From: DASRDB01 sp035652815
Lineage (GTDB): Bacteria; Chloroflexota; Ktedonobacteria; Ktedonobacterales; Ktedonobacteraceae
Reading direction: 5' to 3'
DNA: 64,000 bases
Assembly: GCA_035652815.1 (NCBI GenBank)
Contig: DASRDB010000022.1
Span: 372,001-436,000 of the forward strand
Shown: positions 43,569-50,694 of the stretch, in pieces
Layout of the letters: each line of letters opens with the position of its first letter
Numbering within the stretch: the stretch's first letter is position 1
Translations under genes and position numbers: made by a program
The notes under the pieces: model-generated
Told to the model about the DNA's origin: nothing
Seen by the model: the letters and a program-made list of their open reading frames with translations, nothing else
Databases searched by the model: none

Positions 43569-43782
43569 AAAAATCGAAGGGTGGCGCATCTTTGGCTGGT
43601 ATACGATGATTATCGGCGTGCCCACATGCTTTATCGCTCTTGCCAGCCTCATCTTTCAGCCATCGACACCGCCAGCCTGGGGTGGACTCTTTGAGCGCGT
43701 TTTCTTTGTCATCGTTTTTGCGTGGTATGTGATCCTGGCAAGCCGTTTACTCAAACGGGAGGGAACATATGCAGCTTCATGA
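43537..43782 (+). pseudogene. Two-TM membrane protein fragment (DUF998-like C-terminus?)
   Basis: An 81-codon frame overlapping the Rieske 3' end. From about residue 15 it reads GWRIFGWYTMIIGVPTCFIA, a hydrophobic helix, then GGLFERVFFVIVFAWYVILASRLLKREG, a second helix. The latter resembles the last helix of DUF998-type membrane proteins. Only the end of such a protein would remain here. A terminator hairpin overlaps its stop. The assignment to DUF998 is tentative. Confidence 0.45.
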
Positions 43783-43804
43783 GGCAAATTTTTGCCTCAT
43801 GAAG
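43775..43804 (+). terminator. Rho-independent terminator
   Basis: Inverted arms CTTCATGAGGCAA and TTGCCTCATGAAG with a short A/T loop, then CTTTTCC. It closes the Rieske/membrane-protein transcript before the tRNA gene. Confidence 0.75.
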
Positions 43805-43870
43805 GCTTTTCCTGTGATGTAAGACACTGGAAGCAGAGAATTTAGTATCATTTTGACACGCTGTAGCCTC

Positions 43871-43899
43871 TTTACAATTACTGCCCAGTTGGCTATAAT
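43871..43899 (+). promoter_or_regulatory. Promoter of tRNA-Ile(UAU)
   Basis: TTTACA, 17-base spacer, TATAAT, with the -10 ending 11 bases before the tRNA. It is one of the best promoter matches in the window. Confidence 0.75.
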
Positions 43900-43910
43900 T
43901 CCGCTACCAA

Positions 43911-43983
43911 GGCCCCTTAGCTCAACGGTTAAGAGCAACGTCCTTATAAGACGAAGAACCTGGTTCAACTCCAGGAGGGGCTA
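43911..43983 (+). tRNA. tRNA-Ile (anticodon UAU), possibly degenerate
   Basis: A cloverleaf of 73 bases: acceptor GGCCCCT with AGGGGCT (one G-U), D arm GCTC/GAGC, anticodon loop CTTATAA with TAT at 43945-43947, T arm CCTGG-TTCAACT-CCAGG, discriminator A and no encoded CCA. The anticodon stem has an A-A mismatch at its first pair and the variable loop is only four bases, so the gene is slightly off-consensus. A UAU anticodon reads AUA directly; most bacteria use a lysidine-modified CAU tRNA for that codon. Confidence 0.75.
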
Positions 43984-43986
43984 TAG

Positions 43987-44103
43987 TGCTGGCGTGAAGG
44001 TGAGTTGGAAGCCTATCGTTTTGGCAACGTATTTCGTATTCGCGTCGATGATTTTGAGAAGTTTGTAGAAGACCGAAAAATCAGGAGAGATAAGAAAAAG
44101 TAA
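43987..44103 (+). pseudogene. Excisionase-type HTH fragment abutting the tRNA 3' end
   Basis: A frame without a start, beginning 3 bases after the tRNA and running to TAA at 44101. It reads CWREGELEAYRFGNVFRIRV then DDFEKFVEDRK and a Lys/Arg-rich end. The pattern REGxLxAYRxGxxxRIxxxDxxxF is the second half of the HTH_17/excisionase winged-helix domain; the recognition helix that should precede it is missing. The break coincides with the tRNA 3' end, as if recombination at the tRNA removed the 5' half. Confidence 0.65.
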
Positions 44104-44131
44104 TTATTTGGAAATTAAAAGTATCAACATC

Positions 44132-44160
44132 TTGCTAATAGCCAGGCAGCATGTTATAAT
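44132..44160 (+). promoter_or_regulatory. Promoter of tRNA-Gln
   Basis: TTGCTA, 17-base spacer, TATAAT, 36 bases before the tRNA-Gln gene. Confidence 0.7.
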
Positions 44161-44196
44161 CACGGCAGACCTGCGATAAGGTAGGTTGATCGATAT

Positions 44197-44268
44197 TCGG
44201 GTGTGGCCAAGCTGGTAAGGCAGCAGACTTTGGATCTGCGATCCCAGGTTCGAGTCCTGGCACCCGAG
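44197..44268 (+). tRNA. tRNA-Gln (anticodon UUG)
   Basis: A full cloverleaf: acceptor TCGGGTG/CACCCGA, anticodon stem GCAGA/TCTGC around loop CTTTGGA with TTG at 44230-44232, T arm CCAGG-TTCGAGT-CCTGG, discriminator G. CCA is not encoded. A T-rich run follows. Confidence 0.95.
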
Positions 44269-44378
44269 CCTCTTTTTTCTGGTCAGTGAACTTGACCAAA
44301 GTAATGGGCAGGTTGCTTCTGTCCATGTGCATTTCCCCTGAGACGAAGAGAACAGGAAAAGGTTTACAATATTCGCTT

Positions 44379-45809
44379 ATGAATACATATGCGCCCGTCG
44401 TACTGGCAGCGGGCAAGGGTACGCGGATGCGCTCTGCACTGCCCAAAGTGCTTCACCAGTTGGCGGGCATGCCGCTCCTGGCGCATGTCCTTGCTGCTCT
44501 TGATGCCATTCCTTCCACTTCTGCATTTGAACCCCTACAAGGCACTCTTTTCGCGCATCTTCCTATAGTTGTGCTTGGGCATGAGGCCGGGCAGGTCAGG
44601 CAGGTTTTTGGCGATCGCTGTCTCTATGCGCTCCAGGAAGAGCAGTTGGGTACAGGCCATGCTGTGCTTTCAGCGAAATCGGTTGTCAATAAGTTAGAGC
44701 CATTGCCGGATATTGTGCTGGTTTGCTATGGCGATACGCCTTTGATTAGCAGCGAGGTATTGGCAGCGTTGATTGCTGAGCATGTCGCCCGCAAGGCAAC
44801 AGTAACGTTCCTTACTGCGATTGCTGAAAAGCCCTCGGATTTTGGTCGCATTGTGCGTGATAGCGAAGGGCAGGTGCAGGCTATCGTCGAGATGAAACGG
44901 GCCAGCGAGGAGCAGAAACGCATTAACGAGGTCAACTCGGGCGTCTATTGCTTTGAGCGGCGCTGGCTCTGGGCTGCATTGGAGAAGCTGCCGAAGAATC
45001 CATCAGGAGAATATTATCTGACTGATCTGGTGGCTGTTGCCAGCAGGGAAGGCCGGACGGTCGCGACGGTGCGCGGCTCGTTTGATGAGACGATTGGCAT
45101 CAATGACCGGGTGCAACTGGCTGAGGCAGAACGGATACTGCGCCACCGCATTCTTGAGCGGCATATGTATGCAGGAGTGACGATCATCGACCCGGCCACA
45201 ACGTACATTGACGCGGAAGTAGAGATCGGCCAGGATACTATTATTCTGCCGGGTACAATGATTACAGGAAAGACGCGCATAGGTATGGCCTGCCGTATCG
45301 GGCCGGGAACGACGATTTTTCAATCGACCCTCGGTAATGAATGCGTGGTGCGTAATTCGGCTCTGGAAGAGGCCACATTGGAAGATGGCGTCACCATTGG
45401 CCCATTCAGTCATTGTCGTCCGGGGGCTTACCTTGCACGTAATGTACGTATGGGGAACTTTGCAGAGGTCAAGAATTCGTATATTGGCGCTGAAACCGAT
45501 ATGCATCACTTTAGCTATATGGGTGATGCGACAGTGGGCGAGCATGTCAATATCGGAGCGGGAACCATCACCTGCAATTATGACGGCGTGCGTAAAAATC
45601 GCACAACCATAGGTGAGGGAGCGTTCATTGGAAGTGATACAATGTTGGTAGCGCCGGTGACTGTAGGGGAACACGCGAAGACAGGGGCAGGCGCTGTAGT
45701 GAACCGTGATGTCCCTCCGTGGGCGCTGGTTGCTGGCGTGCCTGCGCGTTTACTTCGCATGCTGCAACCGACAGAGGAATCGCCCGTAGAAGATGATAAA
45801 AAGGAGTAG
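44379..45809 (+). CDS. glmU: Bifunctional UDP-GlcNAc pyrophosphorylase / GlcN-1-P acetyltransferase
   Basis: A 476-residue bifunctional enzyme making UDP-GlcNAc for peptidoglycan and glycan synthesis. The N-terminal uridyltransferase has VVLAAGKGTRMRSALPKVLHQLAG, then EEQLGTGHAV and the VCYGDTPLI metal site. The C-terminal left-handed beta-helix has hexapeptide repeats (VEIGQDTIILPGTMITGKT, GPGTTIFQST), the catalytic His-containing block GNFAEVKNSYIGAETDMHHFSYMGDATVGEHVNIGAG in three pieces, and the final VPARLLRM. ATG at 44379; upstream in-frame codons overlap the tRNA-Gln transcript region. It is followed after 9 bases by a CorC-like gene. Confidence 0.95.
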   Translation: MNTYAPVVLAAGKGTRMRSALPKVLHQLAGMPLLAHVLAALDAIPSTSAFEPLQGTLFAHLPIVVLGHEAGQVRQVFGDRCLYALQEEQLGTGHAVLSAKSVVNKLEPLPDIVLVCYGDTPLISSEVLAALIAEHVARKATVTFLTAIAEKPSDFGRIVRDSEGQVQAIVEMKRASEEQKRINEVNSGVYCFERRWLWAALEKLPKNPSGEYYLTDLVAVASREGRTVATVRGSFDETIGINDRVQLAEAERILRHRILERHMYAGVTIIDPATTYIDAEVEIGQDTIILPGTMITGKTRIGMACRIGPGTTIFQSTLGNECVVRNSALEEATLEDGVTIGPFSHCRPGAYLARNVRMGNFAEVKNSYIGAETDMHHFSYMGDATVGEHVNIGAGTITCNYDGVRKNRTTIGEGAFIGSDTMLVAPVTVGEHAKTGAGAVVNRDVPPWALVAGVPARLLRMLQPTEESPVEDDKKE

Positions 45810-45818
45810 GGATGAGTC

Positions 45819-47315
45819 ATGGACGGCGCTGGTTTAGCTGGAAGTACATTGGCGGCCCTCTGGGTCGCCCGCGCCGGAATAGATTTTCACGTGCCACAAT
45901 TTGATGGACAGGCATGGCTACAATTATTCATTCTGATTGTGGCGCTTATTCTCTGTGGTCTGGCCTCGGCAGCAGAGACAGCGCTTACTTCTGTGAGCCG
46001 GATTAAACTGAAGAATATGGTTGAGGAAGGCGATGAGAAGGCGATAGAAGTAGATCGCTTAATCTCGCAACCCAACACATTTCTTTCGACCATTCTGATT
46101 GTGAACAACGTCGCGGTAATTGTCGCCTCAACTATGGCGACGGTGCTGGCGCTGCGCTTCTCGACGAGTCTGGGTGAGCTTCTTTCTACCATTATCACTT
46201 CGCTCGTTGTCCTGATCTTCTGTGAAATCACGCCAAAGACGGCTGCGGTACAAAATCCGTTGAAGGTGGCGCGGGCGATGGTCAAACCTGTGCGCGCTGC
46301 TGCCTGGCTGCTCCATCCGGTTGTAGTTTCACTGAGCGCCATTACGAACTTCCTGGTGCGTATATTGGGCGGACAGATGGTTCATCATGGCCCGTTCGTG
46401 ACCGAGGAAGAGTTGAAGTTGCTGGTGACAGTGGGTGAGGAAGAGGGAGTCCTCGAAGAGGAAGAGACCGAGATGATACATAGCATCTTCGAGTTCGCCG
46501 ACACGACAGTACGCGAGGTGATGGTGCCGCGAATCGACATGGTGACGCTGGAGAGCGACGCGACGGTGGATGAGGCGGCAAATCTCGCGCTTGAGGTGGG
46601 CTTTTCGCGCATTCCGGTCTACGAAGAAACGATAGATAATATCATTGGTGTGCTGTACACCAAAGACATGCTCAAGCAGTTGCGCGAGGGACATGCGACC
46701 TATCCTGTTCGCGACCTGGTGCGCCCGGCGTACTTTGTGCCTGAAACGAAAAAGCTCGACGATTTACTGCGCGAGATACGCCAGCGACGCACCCATATGG
46801 CAATTGTGGTGGATGAGTATGGTTCGGTGGCGGGTCTCGTGACCATTGAGGACCTGGTGGAAGAAATCGTGGGAGACATCCGCGATGAATACGACCACGA
46901 GGAGAACGTCTACGAAGAGATAACTCCAGATGAGTACATCGTGGATGCCAAAATCAGCATAAACGATTTTAATGACCTGATGGAGACCGAACTGGATAAC
47001 GAGGATTACGATACAGTCGGCGGCTTTCTCTATGCACAGCTCGATAAGATTCCGGTGGTTGGTGATACCATTACCTTTGAAAATTTGAAGTTCACCGTCC
47101 TGGCAACAAAGGGGCGGCGCATTACGAAGGTGCGAGTGCAGCGAGAGCAACCCCAGCAGCAAAATCCACCCTTGCCTCCACCGAAGCAGCAATCTGGCAA
47201 GCTTTTGCTCCCCGCACCCGATTCAAATAAAACTGATTCTGAAAATCGCGAAGCTTCAGATGGGGCCAGTCCTTCTCAGAATGGACGTAGTAGCTATGAA
47301 TATCGAGGCGCGTAA
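45819..47315 (+). CDS. CNNM/CorC-HlyC family membrane protein
   Basis: A 498-residue protein with a DUF21/CNNM membrane domain (about 20-210; FILIVALILCGLASAAETALTSVSR, NTFLSTILIVNNVAVIVAS, FCEITPKTAAVQNP), a CBS pair (about 225-350; FADTTVREVMVPRIDMVTLE and HMAIVVDEYGSVAGLVTIED) and a C-terminal CorC_HlyC domain (about 375-455; DYDTVGGFLYAQLDKIPVVGD). The tail is Pro/Gln/Ser-rich. Related proteins take part in Mg2+ (or Co2+) export/homeostasis. It is between glmU and the HMG-CoA lyase gene with gaps of 9 and 2 bases, so a three-gene operon is likely. Confidence 0.93.
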   Translation: MDGAGLAGSTLAALWVARAGIDFHVPQFDGQAWLQLFILIVALILCGLASAAETALTSVSRIKLKNMVEEGDEKAIEVDRLISQPNTFLSTILIVNNVAVIVASTMATVLALRFSTSLGELLSTIITSLVVLIFCEITPKTAAVQNPLKVARAMVKPVRAAAWLLHPVVVSLSAITNFLVRILGGQMVHHGPFVTEEELKLLVTVGEEEGVLEEEETEMIHSIFEFADTTVREVMVPRIDMVTLESDATVDEAANLALEVGFSRIPVYEETIDNIIGVLYTKDMLKQLREGHATYPVRDLVRPAYFVPETKKLDDLLREIRQRRTHMAIVVDEYGSVAGLVTIEDLVEEIVGDIRDEYDHEENVYEEITPDEYIVDAKISINDFNDLMETELDNEDYDTVGGFLYAQLDKIPVVGDTITFENLKFTVLATKGRRITKVRVQREQPQQQNPPLPPPKQQSGKLLLPAPDSNKTDSENREASDGASPSQNGRSSYEYRGA

Positions 47316-47317
47316 GC

Positions 47318-48238
47318 ATGACAGCACTTCCACCGTTACCTGCATACGTGCGGGTCGTCGAAGTTGGCCCGCGTGATGGGCTGCAAAACGAAAAAGCCCT
47401 CATTCCAACCGAACAGAAGATTCGCTTTATTGAATTGCTCGCGGAAGCCGGTTTGCCTGTGGTTGAAGCGACCTCGTTCGTGAGTCCGCGCGCCATCCCG
47501 CAATTGAGCGATGCCAGCGAGGTAATGACGCGCATCGCAAAGCGTGCTGGAACTTCGTATCCGGTGCTGGTTCCCAATGTGAAGGGCATGGAGCGGGCTT
47601 TGGCTGCCGGAGTGCAGGCTATAGCAGTGTTTACTGCTGCCAGCGAGAGCTTTACGCAGCATAACATTAATACCACGATAGCGCAAAGCCTTGAAAACTT
47701 TCGCCCGGTTGTGGCGATGGCGCAGCGCGAGGGCATACCGGTGCGCGGCTATATCTCGACGGTGTTTGGTTGTCCCTACGAGGGAAAGGTGAACCCGCGC
47801 AAGGTGCTTGAAGTCTCGCAGGTGCTATTGGAGATGGGCATCGAGGAACTCTCGCTGGGTGATACTATAGGTGTGGCAACGCCAAATCAAGTGGCGGATG
47901 TTATAGGTCTATTGACGGAAGAGGGCAGAATACCTCTGGAGAAGCTGGCCGTACATTTTCACGATACCCGAGGAACGGCGCTGGCGAACGTATTGATGGC
48001 GCTGCAACTCGGTATCTCGATTGTCGATTCCTCTGCTGGCGGGCTTGGTGGCTGTCCATACGCGCCAGGAGCGGCGGGCAATCTGGCAACGGAAGATTTG
48101 CTCTACATGCTGAACGGACTGGGCATCGAGACAGGCGTGAATCTGGAAAAGGTGATAGAGGCGACAAGCTTTATTGCGCCATATCTGGGACACGCGCCGA
48201 CGAGTAAGTATTACCAGGCGGAGATAAGTACTCGCTAA
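47318..48238 (+). CDS. mvaB: Hydroxymethylglutaryl-CoA lyase
   Basis: A 306-residue TIM-barrel lyase cleaving HMG-CoA to acetyl-CoA and acetoacetate, the last step of leucine breakdown. Signatures: VVEVGPRDGLQNEKALIPT, VEATSFVSPRAIPQLSDA, STVFGCPYEGKV, HFHDTRGTALANVLMAL (metal His pair), and the Cys loop SSAGGLGGCPYAPGAAGNLAT. The ATG is 2 bases after the CorC stop, indicating translational coupling. It completes the route begun by the methylcrotonyl-CoA carboxylase and hydratase genes at 29-38 kb. Confidence 0.95.
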   Translation: MTALPPLPAYVRVVEVGPRDGLQNEKALIPTEQKIRFIELLAEAGLPVVEATSFVSPRAIPQLSDASEVMTRIAKRAGTSYPVLVPNVKGMERALAAGVQAIAVFTAASESFTQHNINTTIAQSLENFRPVVAMAQREGIPVRGYISTVFGCPYEGKVNPRKVLEVSQVLLEMGIEELSLGDTIGVATPNQVADVIGLLTEEGRIPLEKLAVHFHDTRGTALANVLMALQLGISIVDSSAGGLGGCPYAPGAAGNLATEDLLYMLNGLGIETGVNLEKVIEATSFIAPYLGHAPTSKYYQAEISTR

Positions 48239-48251
48239 TGGGAAGAGAGAC

Positions 48252-48283
48252 GAAGAGGGCCGGTCAAGCGACCGGCCCTCTTC
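48252..48283. terminator. Bidirectional terminator, HMG-CoA lyase / S41 protease
   Basis: Perfect 14-bp arms GAAGAGGGCCGGTC / GACCGGCCCTCTTC with an AAGC loop between convergent genes, 13 bases past the lyase stop. Confidence 0.85.
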
Positions 48284-48297
48284 TCATTACAGGAATG

Positions 48298-49734
48298 CTA
48301 GTGTGATTGTAAGTACTGAATAGCCTTGATAAGCTGGTTATCGTTGCTCTTCAGAATTTGTTGCAGGGTCATGTTGTTTTGATTCTCCTGGTTAGGCGTG
48401 AGCGGGAAAGCATTCTGGTTGAGTTGAACGGTGATGTCAGGAGTTATGCCCTTGTCACGGATAAAGTGTCCCTTTGGGGTAAGCCATTCCTGAACGCCGA
48501 GGAAGATGGCGGAACCGTCGGGCAGGTCGAACTCGTTGAGGACAGTGCCGGTGCCGAGGGTAGTGGTGCCGATGATGATGGCGCGATTATTGTCCTGGAG
48601 CGCGCCGGAGACAATCTCAGCGGCACTGGCGGTATTCCCATTGACGAGAACGACGATGGGAATATGCGTATCGACCGGATGGCCGTTCACCGGGTCAGGC
48701 GTGCGATTGCCCGAGCTATCCTGCTCCAATAGCACGTTTCCACTGGCGAGGAACAGGCTTACGGTATCGATGGCTTCTTGCAAGTAGCCGCCGGGGTTAT
48801 CGCGCAAGTCGAGAATGAGGGCAGTTGCGCCCTGCTTTTTGACCTGTATCAACTGCGTTTTCAGTTGATCGGCAACACCCGTATTGAAGCCCAGTATTTG
48901 AATATGGGCAATATGGTCTTCGGCGATATAGTGGGTGACGACGCTGGGTATCTGGAATTCCGCGCGGGTCACGCTGAACGTCAACGTCTGGTTGGTGGAT
49001 GGACGATGCACAGTCAAGCTGACTTTGGAGCCAACCGGGCCCTCGATCATATTACGAATGGTGTCCATATCTTTGCCAATGACATTGGTGCCGTTCACAG
49101 CAATGATGATATCACCGCTCTTGAGACCGGCCTTTTCGGCCGGCGCTCCCGGTATGGTAGCGGTAATCAGCAGTCCCTGATTATTCGGAGTCTGTTGTAT
49201 GTAGATACCAATACCGGTGGAATTGCCGCTGAGCTGCTGCTGTTCGGCCTTGACCTGTTCAGGAGTCAGAAAATAGGTATGGCCCTTGTCGTTGAGGACG
49301 GCGAGCATAGCGCGGATGGCAGCGTAGGACATTTCTTTATAGTTAACGGCTTTGCGATCAACGTAATTCTGATCGATGATATTCCAGGCCTGCTGGAGCA
49401 TGCTGGAATAGTAACGTGACTGGTCACTGGGAGCATATTGTAAGTTGGTATATAACTGGTTCCCAAACCAGCCACCGGTAAAAGTGATCAGCATCAGGGC
49501 AACGACGACAATCACCTGTCCAAATTTGTTGTTTGACCGGCGGTAATTGTTGTTGCTACGAGAAGACCGCCCCGGAACAATCTGGGTGCTTGATCTGGAA
49601 GGACCAGATTGATCTGGTGAAACATTTGACGGTGTATAGTTGGTGTGGTCGTTTTCGTTCAGGGGAAATCTATGTTCAGGCTGCTGGATATCCTCAGGCT
49701 GCTCATACCAGCGAGGGTCATCATAACTACTCAC
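48298..49734 (-). CDS. S41 (CtpA-like) peptidase homologue, catalytic Lys replaced
   Basis: A 478-residue protein. The N-terminal about 75 residues are hydrophilic, then one TM anchor (VIVVVALMLITFTGGWFG), a helical region, a PDZ domain (about 185-270; GIGIYIQQTPNNQGLLI, GLKSGDIIIAVNG) and the S41 protease core. The nucleophile S370 is in NGNTASAAEIVSGALQD. The dyad Lys expected 25 residues later (usual FGKG) is T395 in TTLGTGTVL. It may therefore be inactive, use another base, or act as a PDZ scaffold in the envelope. It is preceded by the infC terminator, so it has its own promoter. Confidence 0.9.
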   Translation of the reverse strand: MSSYDDPRWYEQPEDIQQPEHRFPLNENDHTNYTPSNVSPDQSGPSRSSTQIVPGRSSRSNNNYRRSNNKFGQVIVVVALMLITFTGGWFGNQLYTNLQYAPSDQSRYYSSMLQQAWNIIDQNYVDRKAVNYKEMSYAAIRAMLAVLNDKGHTYFLTPEQVKAEQQQLSGNSTGIGIYIQQTPNNQGLLITATIPGAPAEKAGLKSGDIIIAVNGTNVIGKDMDTIRNMIEGPVGSKVSLTVHRPSTNQTLTFSVTRAEFQIPSVVTHYIAEDHIAHIQILGFNTGVADQLKTQLIQVKKQGATALILDLRDNPGGYLQEAIDTVSLFLASGNVLLEQDSSGNRTPDPVNGHPVDTHIPIVVLVNGNTASAAEIVSGALQDNNRAIIIGTTTLGTGTVLNEFDLPDGSAIFLGVQEWLTPKGHFIRDKGITPDITVQLNQNAFPLTPNQENQNNMTLQQILKSNDNQLIKAIQYLQSH

Positions 49735-49891
49735 CTAAAAACCTCCGGGTTATGTATTGTTGATTAGCGCATTCTTTGTCAAAGGCACCAATAACTACGA
49801 TATTTTTGGAAATGCATTATGTGTATCGTAGTAGACGTGGGGATGAAAGTCAATGTTCTGTCCTGAATGATTTCTGATTTTTGGCATAAAC

Positions 49892-49921
49892 AAAGACCTG
49901 GCACAATCGCGCCAGGTCTTT
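49892..49921 (-). terminator. Terminator after infC
   Basis: Perfect 11-bp arms AAAGACCTGGC (49892-49902) and GCCAGGTCTTT (49911-49921) with an 8-base loop, 25 bases past the infC stop. On the minus strand TTT-G-TTT follows the stem. Confidence 0.8.
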
Positions 49922-49945
49922 GGTAAATGTTATTGGTTCAGCAAC

Positions 49946-50605
49946 TTAGGCTTCTTGCGATGTGTCGTTGCTTTCCTCTGTGGGAGCGGATTCGGGAGTT
50001 GCGTCTGCTGTGTTTTCTTGATGCTTCTTTGGAGCAGGAACCGCAGTCTGCTTCTTCGGTGGTTCCCAGCCGGGAGCGCGGGAAACGATCATAGACATCA
50101 TCTTGCCTTCCATGACAGGAGAGCGCTCGATAACCGCCGTTCCCTTCAACACCTCCGCAATACTGTCCAGCAACCTGCGTCCGATGTCCGGGTGGCGCAT
50201 CTCGGCACCCCGGAACTTGACGCTGACACGAACTCTGTCGCCTTCAGCCAGAAACTCTTGAATTTTTCGTGTCTTGACGTCTACATCATGTTCATCTGTA
50301 CGAGGACTGAGACGGATCTCTTTTAACGTGATCGTTTTCTGATTTTTACGAGCCTCGTTCTCACGTTTGGCCTGCTCGTACTTGTAACGACCATAGTCCA
50401 TGAGCCTGCAGACGGGTGGAACAGCGTTGGGTGAAACTTCAACCAGATCAAGATTGCGCTCGCGAGCAATATCAAGCGCGCGCGCGGGTGGCATAATGCC
50501 GACCATTTCCCCGTTTTCGTCGATCAGGCGAATCTCACGCGCTCGAATACGCTCATTGACTCGTGTTTCGCGCTGACGGTCGTTCCCGCGTAAATCCCTG
50601 TTAAT
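49946..50605 (-). CDS. infC: Translation initiation factor IF-3, ATT start
   Basis: IF-3 of 219 residues, which binds the 30S subunit and checks start-codon pairing. N-domain VNERIRAREIRLIDENGEMVGIM and LDLVEVSPNAVPPVCRLMDYGRY; C-domain KTITLKEIRLSPRTDEHD and RGAEMRHPDIGRRLLD. A low-complexity acidic tail of about 40 residues follows (PKKHQENTADATPESAPTEE). The best start is ATT at 50603-50605 (reads M-INRDLRGND as I/M-N-R-D), 7 bases after AAAGGAGGT; the nearest upstream alternative is a TTG at 50698 without a site. An AUU start is the known IF-3 self-control device. No rpmI or rplT follows; a terminator does. Confidence 0.95.
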   Translation of the reverse strand: MNRDLRGNDRQRETRVNERIRAREIRLIDENGEMVGIMPPARALDIARERNLDLVEVSPNAVPPVCRLMDYGRYKYEQAKRENEARKNQKTITLKEIRLSPRTDEHDVDVKTRKIQEFLAEGDRVRVSVKFRGAEMRHPDIGRRLLDSIAEVLKGTAVIERSPVMEGKMMSMIVSRAPGWEPPKKQTAVPAPKKHQENTADATPESAPTEESNDTSQEA

Positions 50606-50621
50606 AGGCCGAACCTCCTTT
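50603..50621 (-). promoter_or_regulatory. infC ribosome-binding site deciding an ATT start
   Basis: AAAGGAGGT (50613-50621 on the minus strand), spacer of 7, then ATT. No ATG, GTG or TTG is in frame at a usable distance, so the rare start codon is the natural reading and implies autoregulation. Confidence 0.8.
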
Positions 50622-50694
50622 GTGGTACGTAAAACTGCATGAAAAAATTGGGAATAAGATGCCTTATAAAGTGTAACATACTGCTGTAAGCAAG

